Shown here piece by piece: positions 52,287 to 61,776 of a DNA stretch of 64,000 bases; position 1 is the first letter of the stretch; the number at the start of each line of letters is the position of its first letter. The translations under genes and the position numbers were made by a program. This stretch comes from Bdellovibrio bacteriovorus str. Tiberius. GTDB taxonomy: Bacteria; Bdellovibrionota; Bdellovibrionia; Bdellovibrionales; Bdellovibrionaceae. Below the pieces are notes generated by a model. That model worked only from the letters and a program-made list of their open reading frames with translations. It was not told the origin of the DNA and made no database searches. Where the stretch lies: the NCBI RefSeq assembly GCF_000317895.1, contig NC_019567.1, positions 2,852,001 through 2,916,000 of the forward strand, in the 5' to 3' direction.

Positions 52287-53594
52287 CTAAAACAACCCTA
52301 GCCTGAAGCCCGTCCACACAGACCAGTTGTCATCCAGATAGACGTTCCCCGCCTTCCAGCCCGGAGTTTTAGTCTCATAACCCACATAATACTCAAAGGC
52401 GTCAGAGGTTCTTAATGCGACCTCGATATTACCATCCAGCAGCAATTCAGATTCTTCAGCATCATAGCGCTGATCCTTTGGCTGCATCCAGGCGGTCGTG
52501 CCAAGGGTGACAAAAAGGTGATGGCTGATTTCAGCGTCGATCCACTGCAAACTCATGCCCGGGAAGTATCTCTTCGGAGTCATCCCGTTATGCAACGTCA
52601 CGAGGAACTTGTGCTTGTGCATTTCCAGGAACACGTTCGCATCCACAGTCCCGCCAAAGGACGTCAGATAATGGCTGAATTTGAAGTTCCAGCGCCCCCA
52701 GCCTGCTTTAAAATCAGTGAAGCCAAACAAGAACGGATCCACGAAATTTAAATAAGACAGACTGGCCTGGAGCTTCAGGAAGTTCTGCTCGTCACTGGTC
52801 AGATCCAAGTATTTAATGTAGCGCTTAATTCCCACTCCCGACGGATGGGTGCCGCGGTCGGTATACGGTTCATCGGGGCGGAACAAATCATAAACCCACG
52901 CGGTACAATCAAGGCCCGTGAAGTCCCGGCGCTTCATGTCTGCGCCCTCTTCCGCCATTTCTTCATCAGTCGTTTTATCCGCATCCGTCGATGCACACTG
53001 AAGCATGTAAGAAGTTACGTTCATGTTGTTAAACCAAAGCAGGAACGTGTCCCGCGAGCGGGCATCACGATAGAAGTGGCTTTTTTCAACCAGCATGTTC
53101 TGATAAATCTGGGCCTCCATGCCCGCAGAACTTAAGCGCACCATTTCAGCCGGATGTTCGGCCTTCAATTTAATCAGGTCTGAATCATTCACATGATCCA
53201 CCGCGATCACACCCTGCCCCCAGGGAAAGGTGTTCATTGAATTGAAGCTTCCGATTTCACGGCGGGTCATGACGGCCCGATGCCATTCTTCATGCCCCCA
53301 TCCGGCACCCACCGGGACTGTGGATGTAAGATAATCAAAACCGCCAATCAAAAGCCAGCGCCACCAACCGACACTTTCTTTTGAATCTCCGCCAATTCCC
53401 CGGTGCATGGTTTGCAGAAAGCCGGTTGAAACCGCCGAGGACTGGCGCATGCTGAAATAGTCCGGGCCATGAGATGTCGTGTTGTTAAAAGGGTATTCAT
53501 AAACCGGCAGATCCAACCAAACGCCGGGATTGGCTAAAGCCTGACTGCCCGCAAATATTGAAATCACCACCATCAATGGCTTAAGCATTTTCAT
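52287..53594 (-). CDS. Exported protein, possibly outer-membrane associated
   Basis: A protein of 435 residues from the ATG at 53594 with GGAAGGG upstream. The signal peptide is KMLKPLMVVISIFAGSQALA. A conserved-looking N-terminal segment VWLDLPVYEYPFNN precedes GWGHEEWHRAVMTRREIG, an HE-x-x-H-like string (GHEEWH) that may bind a metal. The C-terminal half alternates aromatic residues (WGRWNFKFSHYL, FEYYVGYETKTPGW) like an outer-membrane barrel and ends with FRLGLF, an aromatic terminal residue typical for barrel proteins. Function unknown. Confidence 0.75.
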   Translation of the reverse strand: MKMLKPLMVVISIFAGSQALANPGVWLDLPVYEYPFNNTTSHGPDYFSMRQSSAVSTGFLQTMHRGIGGDSKESVGWWRWLLIGGFDYLTSTVPVGAGWGHEEWHRAVMTRREIGSFNSMNTFPWGQGVIAVDHVNDSDLIKLKAEHPAEMVRLSSAGMEAQIYQNMLVEKSHFYRDARSRDTFLLWFNNMNVTSYMLQCASTDADKTTDEEMAEEGADMKRRDFTGLDCTAWVYDLFRPDEPYTDRGTHPSGVGIKRYIKYLDLTSDEQNFLKLQASLSYLNFVDPFLFGFTDFKAGWGRWNFKFSHYLTSFGGTVDANVFLEMHKHKFLVTLHNGMTPKRYFPGMSLQWIDAEISHHLFVTLGTTAWMQPKDQRYDAEESELLLDGNIEVALRTSDAFEYYVGYETKTPGWKAGNVYLDDNWSVWTGFRLGLF

Positions 53595-53696
53595 ACAAAC
53601 CCTTCCACACATAAAAACCAAATCAACTTTAGTGAAAATCGTACGCAAGTTAGATACTGGACGCAAACATTAACGCGGTTTTAAATCCCTTCGGAG

Positions 53697-53714
53697 CTGT
53701 TGGATTCCCGGCAA
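53697..53714. promoter_or_regulatory. Degenerate enhancer site (CTGTTG-N6-CGGCAA)
   Basis: It shares 15 of 18 positions with the pattern CTGCCG-N6-CGGCAG if the N6 is not counted against it, and lies 42 bp (four turns) upstream of the clear site. It is centred at about -123. Confidence 0.4.
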
Positions 53715-53738
53715 GCGCCGAAGGGCCGTCACGGACCT

Positions 53739-53756
53739 CTGCCGGATCTTCGGCAG
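53739..53756. promoter_or_regulatory. Candidate enhancer-binding-protein site (CTGCCG-N6-CGGCAG)
   Basis: CTGCCG-GATCTT-CGGCAG lies within a longer perfect 9-bp inverted repeat (CCTCTGCCG/CGGCAGAGG). It is centred at about -82 from the predicted sigma-54 start, the same as at 12.8 kb. Confidence 0.7.
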
Positions 53757-53802
53757 AGGTTTTCCCAACTGCCATCTGTTGCTTATGACGCCCGCCCAAC
53801 GC

Positions 53803-53817
53803 TGGCACCGCCGTTGC
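53803..53817 (+). promoter_or_regulatory. Sigma-54 (-24/-12) promoter
   Basis: TGGCAC-CGCCG-TTGC has the invariant GG-N10-GC spacing. The transcription start is expected near 53829, 35 bases before the ATG at 53864. CTGGCACCGCCGTTGCTT is identical to the other sigma-54 promoter in this window. Confidence 0.88.
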
Positions 53818-53863
53818 TTTTCCAGAGTGGCATCAGATGACTGATAACCAAAAAGGAGAAACC

Positions 53864-54538
53864 ATGAAAGCACTTATCACAACACTCTTAATCGCCCTTT
53901 CTGCCACGGCCGCCAACGCTGCTGAACCAAAGCCTTATGGCATCGACATCACCAACAAGGACTCTGTCGGCGCGTCGGTCTGGATCACAGTTTACAACTT
54001 CGTCGGGGACATCGGCGACAATGCCTGCCTGCAACCGGGGCAAACCATTTCCTTCCACGACTATATGACCGGTCCGGCTTACACCGTGCGTGCGGAAGTG
54101 AAACAAAACCGCGATTGTTCCGGCGCCACTTACAGTGACCTTAGCACCGTGGTTGGCGGCAACGACAAGGTGGAAATGTCCCGAAGCGCAACTGGCACTT
54201 TGTGGCTTGAAAACAAGGGCGACGGCACGGACAAGGACGCCAATCCTTTGACGACGGTTTCCATGCGCAACAACGACACCTCCGGTCACTCGGCTTGGGT
54301 CACTATTTACAATACCGTGGGGCGTATCGGTGACTCTGGTTGCGTAAGACCGGGGAACAAGAAGATGTGGAAAAACTATGCGCCGCCATTCAAATACAAT
54401 GTCCGTGTGGAAGTGAAACAAAACGAGGACTGCAGCGGCGGCAACCTTGAAGACACCGACATGTCTGTGCCTTCCCAAAGCGGAGTCGAACTGACGGTCG
54501 ATGGATCCGGCTACTTCCACTTAAATCAGAAAAAATAA
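53864..54538 (+). CDS. Secreted two-repeat protein under sigma-54 control
   Basis: A protein of 224 residues from the ATG at 53864 (AAAGGAGAA upstream). Signal peptide KALITTLLIALSATAANA. The mature protein has two homologous units of about 90 residues: the first contains SVWITVYNFVGDIGDNACLQPG and EVKQNRDCSG, the second SAWVTIYNTVGRIGDSGCVRPG and EVKQNEDCSG. Each unit has two Cys. Beta-sandwich folding is likely. I recognise no family. The sigma-54 promoter and the shared enhancer sites put it in the same regulon as the tail-collar proteins. Confidence 0.82.
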   Translation: MKALITTLLIALSATAANAAEPKPYGIDITNKDSVGASVWITVYNFVGDIGDNACLQPGQTISFHDYMTGPAYTVRAEVKQNRDCSGATYSDLSTVVGGNDKVEMSRSATGTLWLENKGDGTDKDANPLTTVSMRNNDTSGHSAWVTIYNTVGRIGDSGCVRPGNKKMWKNYAPPFKYNVRVEVKQNEDCSGGNLEDTDMSVPSQSGVELTVDGSGYFHLNQKK

Positions 54539-54564
54539 TACATTTTTCTGAAATTCCACTAGGC

Positions 54565-54611
54565 ACCTGCTGTCTGGATAGGCTAAAACAGGCCCTCTAA
54601 CGACAGCAGGT
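54565..54611 (+). promoter_or_regulatory. Perfect 10-bp hairpin containing the ribosome site of the next gene
   Basis: ACCTGCTGTC and GACAGCAGGT pair perfectly around a 27-base loop. The AGG ribosome site of the pseudouridine synthase gene at 54617 is in the 3' arm. Confidence 0.5.
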
Positions 54612-54616
54612 TCCCA

Positions 54617-55309
54617 ATGAAAAAGATCCCTAAAAAGCATCAGCCCCGTGGCTTTGAAATCCTTCACGAAGACCTGGATGTCATCGTCGGCAACAAAGCG
54701 GCTGGTGTTCTGACCGTGGCGGCAAAATGGGATCGCGACAATACGGTTCATAATCTGCTGAATCTGTACGTCCGCAAGGGCAATCCCCGTTCCAACAAGT
54801 GTGTTTTTGTCGTGCATCGTCTGGATCAGGCCACCACCGGTGTTTTGATCTTTGCAAAAACCGAAGAGGTTATGCACTTTCTGAAAGACGACTGGAAATC
54901 CACGATCAAAACATACTACGCGATCGTTCACGGCAAGATGCCGAAGAAAAGCGGCACAATCACCAGTTATCTGGAAGAGGACGAAAACTATGTTGTCCAT
55001 TCCAGCAAGGATTCCGACAAAGGAAAGCTGGCAATCACTGAATATGAGGTTCTGAAAGAAACTGAGAAATTCAGTCTTTTGAAAATCAACCTGCTGACCG
55101 GCAAGAAAAACCAGATCCGTGTGCATCTTGCAGGTGAAGGTCATCCCATCGTCGGCGACCCGAAGTACGGAAAAGCCACCACGAATTTCAAAGAACTGCG
55201 CCTGCATTCTGCCAGTCTCGAATTCACGCATCCGCATAATAAAAAGCGCATCACCATCAAGGCTCCTGTCCCGAATTATTTCCGCACGCTCATTGATTAC
55301 GAATATTAA
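54617..55309 (+). CDS. RluA-type pseudouridine synthase
   Basis: A protein of 230 residues. The catalytic motif is VVHRLDQATTGVLIFAK, with Asp at about 71; the usual HRLD-x-x-T-S-G has Thr for Ser. The second motif LLTGKKNQIRVHLAGEGHPIVGDPKYG is complete. The N-terminal S4 domain of larger relatives is absent, so it resembles the short RluA/TruC forms. It converts uridine to pseudouridine in rRNA or tRNA. Its translation may be controlled by the leader hairpin. Confidence 0.93.
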   Translation: MKKIPKKHQPRGFEILHEDLDVIVGNKAAGVLTVAAKWDRDNTVHNLLNLYVRKGNPRSNKCVFVVHRLDQATTGVLIFAKTEEVMHFLKDDWKSTIKTYYAIVHGKMPKKSGTITSYLEEDENYVVHSSKDSDKGKLAITEYEVLKETEKFSLLKINLLTGKKNQIRVHLAGEGHPIVGDPKYGKATTNFKELRLHSASLEFTHPHNKKRITIKAPVPNYFRTLIDYEY

Positions 55310-55401
55310 AAGGCCAGTCTGATCCTGACTGGTTTGGCAGCGCAAATTCCCAGTGATACTTTGAAGCCATCAGCTCCACACATTCGTACAAGGAGGTGGT
55401 T

Positions 55402-56334
55402 ATGCGTTTCAAAATAATTTCACTTTTTGCGGCGTTGTTGTTGTCTTCATTCTCGGCCCAGGGGTACGTGCCCAACTCACCCATCACGACAAATGATCCT
55501 TCATTCGGCATGACGGGAAAATTCAATCCCGCCGGGTGGTCCGATTGGATCACCCTCGGTGGCATTGGCACTTCCGATCCGGCCAGTTGCTCCATGTCGG
55601 GTTTCCGTAACATCGTGTTTGTAAAAGGCACCGACAATGCTCTGTGGTCGCGCTATTGGAATGGTGCCGGATGGTCAGAATGGTTTTCGTTGGGAGGTGT
55701 GCTGACATCTGCTCCGGCGGCGGCCTGCCAAGGGGAACAGATCTATGTCTTTGCCCGAGGCACTGACAATGCACTTTGGGCCCGATACTGGTGGGGCACT
55801 CAGTGGAGTGAATGGATCAGTATCGGCGGTGTGCTGACTTCCGGTCCCGCAGTGACTTCATGGGAATTTGGCCGAGTGGATGTCTTTGTGCGCGGTACGG
55901 ACAATGCCCTCTGGCACAAGTGGTTCGCCAGCGGTGCTTGGTCTGAATGGGAATCCCTGGGCGGCGTTCTGACTTCGGATCCAGCGGCAGCCTCGTGTTC
56001 TGCAGGCAGAATTGACGTCTTTGTTCGCGGTACTGACAACGCCCTCTGGCACAAGTGGTTTGCGGGCGGCTGGTCCGGCTGGGAATCACTGGGTGGCGTT
56101 CTGACTTCAGATCCCGACGTCGCTTCATGGGGCTCAGGCCGATTGGATGTGTTTGTTCGTGGAACTGACAACGCTCTTTGGCACCTGTGGTGGGATGGCA
56201 AATGGAGCTCTTGGGAATCTTTGGGAGGCATTTTAACCTCCGGCCCCGGAGCCTCGGCACTGGCACCGGGATATTTGGTCATCTATGTGAAAGGCACTGA
56301 CCAGGCGATCTGGTTTAAGGTGTTTACACCGTAA
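55402..56334 (+). CDS. Secreted six-blade PLL-like beta-propeller lectin
   Basis: A protein of 310 residues from the ATG at 55402 (AAGGAGGT upstream). Signal peptide RFKIISLFAALLLSSFSAQG. The rest consists of six repeats of about 45 residues, each of the form VFVRGTDNALWHKWF followed by WSEWESLGGVLTSDP. This pattern matches PLL-like lectins (tandem-repeat propellers that bind fucose or related sugars). It is probably a secreted sugar-binding protein, perhaps for prey recognition. Repeats 3 to 5 are nearly identical at DNA level, showing recent duplication. Confidence 0.88.
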   Translation: MRFKIISLFAALLLSSFSAQGYVPNSPITTNDPSFGMTGKFNPAGWSDWITLGGIGTSDPASCSMSGFRNIVFVKGTDNALWSRYWNGAGWSEWFSLGGVLTSAPAAACQGEQIYVFARGTDNALWARYWWGTQWSEWISIGGVLTSGPAVTSWEFGRVDVFVRGTDNALWHKWFASGAWSEWESLGGVLTSDPAAASCSAGRIDVFVRGTDNALWHKWFAGGWSGWESLGGVLTSDPDVASWGSGRLDVFVRGTDNALWHLWWDGKWSSWESLGGILTSGPGASALAPGYLVIYVKGTDQAIWFKVFTP

Positions 56335-56368
56335 GAGCGATAGATTCGAACAGAACCCTGACAAAGAA

Positions 56369-56395
56369 GTGCTCCAGCAGAACACGCCGGAGCAC
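56369..56395 (+). terminator. Hairpin after the lectin gene
   Basis: GTGCTCC and GGAGCAC pair around 13 bases, but only CTTTC follows, so it is a weak terminator candidate. Confidence 0.5.
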
Positions 56396-56456
56396 CTTTC
56401 ACACCTGCAAGTGTAATTTTGCTGAAAATGCCCGGCAATTATTCTAAGAAATCGTC

Positions 56457-57224
56457 ATGTCTGAAAAATCGGTTTCAAAGCTTCTTCTGCAAATTTTTAC
56501 CAAAAGACGCAATCAGAATCCGCGTTATTCCCAACGCGCGTTTGCCCGTGATCTGGGACTGTCTTCCGGTCACCTTTCTGAACTGCTTGGAGACAAACGC
56601 CTTCCCAACAAAACGACACTGACTCAGTTGATTTCAAAGCTGGGCTTAAGTGAAGAAGACATCACCCGTTTTACCGAGGCCGCCGCCGACACGAAAAAAC
56701 GCAAAGTCGAAAAAAGAATCCCGGTGGTTCTTGAACCTGATCAGTTCTCAATCGTGGGTGACTGGGAGCACTTTGCTTTGGTGTCTTTGATGAAAACAAA
56801 AAACTTTAAAGCCGATGAAAGCTGGATTGCCGAACGCCTGCAAATCCCCCGCACTCGCGTGCAGCAGATTCTTGGGCAACTGGAGCAAGCAGGTCTTATC
56901 CGCCGAAATCCAGACAGGATCTCGGCTATTGAGGCCAACATCACCACCACTCAGGATGTGCCGTCAGAAATGATTCGCCGGTCTCACGATCAAAAAATCC
57001 AATTGGCGCTAAAAAGTATGAAGCAGGATCCAGTGCATCTGCGCGACATCAGCTCCATCACGATGCCGACAAACCCGGAACTGCTGCCTGAGGCAAAGAA
57101 GCTGATTCAGGCCTTCCGTCGCAAACTGGCGCGCCGTCTGGGCCATCAGGGAAAAACATCGGAAGTTTATTCTTTGAATATTCAGCTTTTCCCACTGACG
57201 AAAATTAACGAACTGGAAGGATGA
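56457..57224 (+). CDS. TIGR02147/DUF4423 family regulator
   Basis: A protein of 255 residues. The N-terminal region has the family pattern YSQRAFARDLGLSSGHLSELLGDKRLP, a helix-turn-helix. The middle part contains LQIPRTRVQQILGQLEQAGLI, a winged-helix-like DUF4423 region. The end is VYSLNIQLFPLTK, the hallmark FPL tail. It is directly followed by a secreted-protein gene, four bases after the stop, the same pairing as at 25 kb but in one operon. Confidence 0.9.
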   Translation: MSEKSVSKLLLQIFTKRRNQNPRYSQRAFARDLGLSSGHLSELLGDKRLPNKTTLTQLISKLGLSEEDITRFTEAAADTKKRKVEKRIPVVLEPDQFSIVGDWEHFALVSLMKTKNFKADESWIAERLQIPRTRVQQILGQLEQAGLIRRNPDRISAIEANITTTQDVPSEMIRRSHDQKIQLALKSMKQDPVHLRDISSITMPTNPELLPEAKKLIQAFRRKLARRLGHQGKTSEVYSLNIQLFPLTKINELEG

Positions 57225-57228
57225 CATC

Positions 57229-57927
57229 ATGAACTTGAAAGCTTTTGTACTGATGCCGCTTGCAATACTGACGATCTGCGGATCTCAGGCCCTGGCGTTG
57301 ACCGACTGGCAGGAAGTCGGAAATGGCGGTCAGGTTCTGGTCTGCGAAAACAGCACCATTGCCCCGGAACCAGGCCGCTATGTCACGATGTATGACTATG
57401 CCGAAGCAAAGTTCCGCTATCGCCTGACTCCAAAAATGCCGAAGGCGATTCTGACCTTCCCTATGAATCCAAACATTGCACCCGAAAATTTGATCGCCAT
57501 GGAGATACTGAAACGTCTTCCGCACGAAGGCTATACCTGGTACGGCAAAGCTGTGGGCCTGGTTCAGAATTTTTATGCTGAAGCAAATCTAATTGCGGGC
57601 GTGGATCTGGTGATCATCCGAGATACCGGCATGGGCTTTATCCCTCGCGGTTGTAAGCTGGAACAGCTGATTGCGCAAAGCCGCCCCACTGTGCCCGAGG
57701 ATCGTTATTACAAAATCAACAGTGATTTGTGGGACTGGATGTTCCCGGAACAACGAGCCACCGCGATTTTGCATGAAGTGCTTTACCGCCTGTCCCCGAA
57801 AGCCAAATTCATTTTCTCGTCTGAAAAAATCAGATATGTCGTGGGGTTGCTGATCTCTGACACTTTCAGAAGCAAATCCCCGGAGGAACAAAATGCCCTC
57901 TTGCTGGAAGCGGGTCTGCTCTACTAA
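57229..57927 (+). CDS. Exported hypothetical protein paired with TIGR02147 regulator
   Basis: A protein of 232 residues with a signal peptide (KAFVLMPLAILTICGSQALA). The mature sequence contains GGQVLVCENS and a helical region with ILHEVLYRLSPKAKF, an H-E dyad that could be a metal or acid-base pair but does not match HExxH. It is co-transcribed with the upstream regulator (spacing of four bases). Function unknown. Confidence 0.75.
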   Translation: MNLKAFVLMPLAILTICGSQALALTDWQEVGNGGQVLVCENSTIAPEPGRYVTMYDYAEAKFRYRLTPKMPKAILTFPMNPNIAPENLIAMEILKRLPHEGYTWYGKAVGLVQNFYAEANLIAGVDLVIIRDTGMGFIPRGCKLEQLIAQSRPTVPEDRYYKINSDLWDWMFPEQRATAILHEVLYRLSPKAKFIFSSEKIRYVVGLLISDTFRSKSPEEQNALLLEAGLLY

Positions 57928-58037
57928 CCCGGCCTGGAGCAAAAGGAAATATTTATCAGCACGCAACCCTGACTGGAGCCCCCTTCCGGAGTGTGCTAAA
58001 CAGCGGCTGTACAAATTAACAACCCAAGGAGTTTTCC

Positions 58038-58346
58038 ATGAAATCTTTGATTCTTGTTCTGATGACCCTAGTTTCCACTTCCGCTATGGCTGCTAAACTT
58101 GACAAACTTCCTTGCGCGCAATTTGCACAAGGCGCGGCTGAAGCTGATTATCTGCGCGATGCAACCGGCATCCAAGGCCACGAGTTCGAATCTGCCATCA
58201 CTGGTTACACCAAAATTGACCAGCGTCAAGCGGCTGTGACTGTTGAAATCTCTGGCGCCAACGATGAAGGCGAATCCTGGACAACTCAATACGAAGTTGT
58301 TGTTCAGGCCCCGACTTGCGCTCTTGTTGAAATCAGCTCGAAGTAA
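58038..58346 (+). CDS. Small exported hypothetical protein
   Basis: A protein of 102 residues with signal peptide KSLILVLMTLVSTSAMA and AAGGAG upstream. The mature part of about 84 residues has Cys at LPCAQF and APTCALV. Its small size, two Cys and beta-rich C-terminus suggest a periplasmic domain with one disulfide. No family recognised. A terminator follows. Confidence 0.7.
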   Translation: MKSLILVLMTLVSTSAMAAKLDKLPCAQFAQGAAEADYLRDATGIQGHEFESAITGYTKIDQRQAAVTVEISGANDEGESWTTQYEVVVQAPTCALVEISSK

Positions 58347-58377
58347 ACACCTGCCATCCTAATTTTGTTAAAAATCC

Positions 58378-58409
58378 GCCGATTCCACCCGTGGGGTCGG
58401 CTTTTTTTT
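58378..58409 (+). terminator. Rho-independent terminator
   Basis: GCCGATTCCA and TGGGGTCGGC pair (two G-T) with a CCCG loop, followed by eight T. Confidence 0.9.
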
Positions 58410-58489
58410 GCCTTCAACCCGGGTTGGATTGAAAGGCCAGTGTTGGAATAAACCTACTCAGCCAATGAAAAGTAATTGATAATCCGTTT

Positions 58490-58945
58490 ATGTCCAACTT
58501 CAGCAAACTTAATCTGCTTATTTTGGTTCTTTTCGGTGTTGTCATCGGCTTGGGCTGTTATTCGTTCATCTATGCCAAAGGGTATTCGTACATGTCAGAC
58601 GATCCCAAGGCCTGTGTGAATTGTCACGTCATGCGTGAAAATATGGATTCATGGCAAAAATCCGCCCATCACCACGTCGCCAAATGCAATGACTGCCATC
58701 TGCCCCATAACATCGTCGGAAAGTATGCCGTCAAGGCGCTGAATGGCTGGAATCATTCCGTGGCATTCACCCTTCAAAACTTTCACGAGCCCATCCTGAT
58801 CAAGGAACACAGTCTGAAAGTGGTGAAAAGTTCCTGTCTGACCTGCCATCAGCCGATGGTGCAGGCCATGGATCGCACTGATAAAAATCACAACGAGGAA
58901 GCCAATTGTCTGCACTGCCACCGTGGTGTGGGACACGTTCGATAG
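58490..58945 (+). CDS. nrfH: NrfH, membrane tetrahaem cytochrome c
   Basis: A protein of 151 residues with one N-terminal membrane anchor (LNLLILVLFGVVIGLGCYSF) and four CxxCH haem motifs: CVNCH, CNDCH, CLTCH and CLHCH. NrfH takes electrons from menaquinol and passes them to NrfA. The gene is nine bases upstream of nrfA. No obvious FNR box is found in the short leader. Confidence 0.95.
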   Translation: MSNFSKLNLLILVLFGVVIGLGCYSFIYAKGYSYMSDDPKACVNCHVMRENMDSWQKSAHHHVAKCNDCHLPHNIVGKYAVKALNGWNHSVAFTLQNFHEPILIKEHSLKVVKSSCLTCHQPMVQAMDRTDKNHNEEANCLHCHRGVGHVR

Positions 58946-58954
58946 GAGTCTGGT

Positions 58955-60334
<1,380 letters not shown>

Positions 60335-60341
60335 CTTCCGC

Positions 60342-61709
60342 GTGTTTCGATCGGTGATTCGTTTTTTTGCTTCCCTAAAACTGGCGGTGGTTATCATCGC
60401 CGTTTTGGCCGTGCTGATCTCGGTGGGCACCTTCGTTGAAGCCCGCTTTGACGCCTGGACTGCCAAGCAGCTGGTTTACAATTCCGTCTGGATGTACAGC
60501 GCTCTGGGTCTATTGGTCACAAGCCTTGTCGCGGTGATCGCAGATCGCTGGCCCTGGAAGCCCCGTCACGCGGCGTTCATCTTTGCCCATGTCGGCATCA
60601 TTATGATCATCTTTGGCGCGTTGTTAACCCAGCTCTACGGCGTGGATGGCATCATCCGCCTGACCGGCACGGCAGAAGCTGTTAACGAAGTGCAACTGCA
60701 GGACACCCAGCTGACCGTCTACCGATCGCGCAGCGGTGATGGCTATGACAAAGTTTATTCCGAAGAAGTGAACTTTCTAAAAAACCCGATTACGGCCAAA
60801 GAACCGTTCCTGATTAAGGCCAAGGGGTTGCATTTTGAATTGCTGGAATCCATCCCCTATGGACTGGCCCAAACCCGTGTCGAAGCTTCCCCGACGGCGC
60901 AAAGTGGTTCCGCCGTGCGCTTTCAACTGGCCAATGCAAATGTCAGTGAAATCGACTGGCTGATTCAGCGAAACGCCTTTGAACGCGCAGAAAAACAAAT
61001 CGGCCCGGTTCTGCTGACCATGGGAGGCCTGTGGCAGCGCCGTCCCGAGATCAACGAAATCCGTCTGTATCAGAATGAAAAACAGCAACTGAACTATGCC
61101 CTGTACAGCAAAGACAACCAGAATCCCTATAAGAGAGGCACCCTGGCCGAAGGCGACCGCATTCAAACTGCCTGGATGGGGCTTGAGCTGCGCACCCTGC
61201 AGTTCCTGACAAAAGCTGTGCAGAAATATGAAGTTCGTGCGATGGACCGCCCGACACCCGCCACGCGCGCTTCCCTGAAAGTTCGCTATAACGGACAGGA
61301 AAGTTATCTGGTGCTAAATGACTATATCAAAGTCTTCACTGACGAATGGGTTTATCTGGTCGCGTATCATCACAAAAAAATCCCTCTGGGTTTTGATATC
61401 TCTTTAAGAAATTTCAAAAAAACAGATTATCCCGGCACCATGCGCGCCATGGCCTATGAAAGTGAAGTGCAGTTCGCCGATCAGCGCGCGACCATTTCAA
61501 TGAACGAACCGCTGAAGCATCAGGACTATTACATCTATCAAGCCAGCTTCGAGGAATCTCCGAATGGCGGCGTCGCGGCTTCCATCTTGTCAGTGAATCG
61601 CGATCCCGGTCGTGTCTGGAAATATCTGGGATCACTTGTTATGTGTGTGGGAATCATTCTGCTGTTTTACTTCCGCTATCGTCCGCATGTTCGTCCACGT
61701 TCCACCTAA
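60342..61709 (+). CDS. resB: ResB-like cytochrome c biogenesis protein
   Basis: A protein of 455 residues from a GTG seven bases after nrfA. N-terminal membrane segments (LAVVIIAVLAVLISVGTF, VYNSVWMYSALGLLVTSLVAV and HAAFIFAHVGIIMIIFGALL) precede a large periplasmic domain and a final segment YLGSLVMCVGIILLFYF, the ResB/Ccs1 arrangement. ResB works with CcsA/ResC in system II haem ligation. No ccsA gene follows within the window. The co-transcription with nrfHA is clear. Confidence 0.93.
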   Translation: MFRSVIRFFASLKLAVVIIAVLAVLISVGTFVEARFDAWTAKQLVYNSVWMYSALGLLVTSLVAVIADRWPWKPRHAAFIFAHVGIIMIIFGALLTQLYGVDGIIRLTGTAEAVNEVQLQDTQLTVYRSRSGDGYDKVYSEEVNFLKNPITAKEPFLIKAKGLHFELLESIPYGLAQTRVEASPTAQSGSAVRFQLANANVSEIDWLIQRNAFERAEKQIGPVLLTMGGLWQRRPEINEIRLYQNEKQQLNYALYSKDNQNPYKRGTLAEGDRIQTAWMGLELRTLQFLTKAVQKYEVRAMDRPTPATRASLKVRYNGQESYLVLNDYIKVFTDEWVYLVAYHHKKIPLGFDISLRNFKKTDYPGTMRAMAYESEVQFADQRATISMNEPLKHQDYYIYQASFEESPNGGVAASILSVNRDPGRVWKYLGSLVMCVGIILLFYFRYRPHVRPRST

Positions 61710-61776
61710 GAAGTGACCGAATACATATTGCCGCCTTGAGCGTTTCATACACAATAAACAGCTCAAGGAGGATTTC

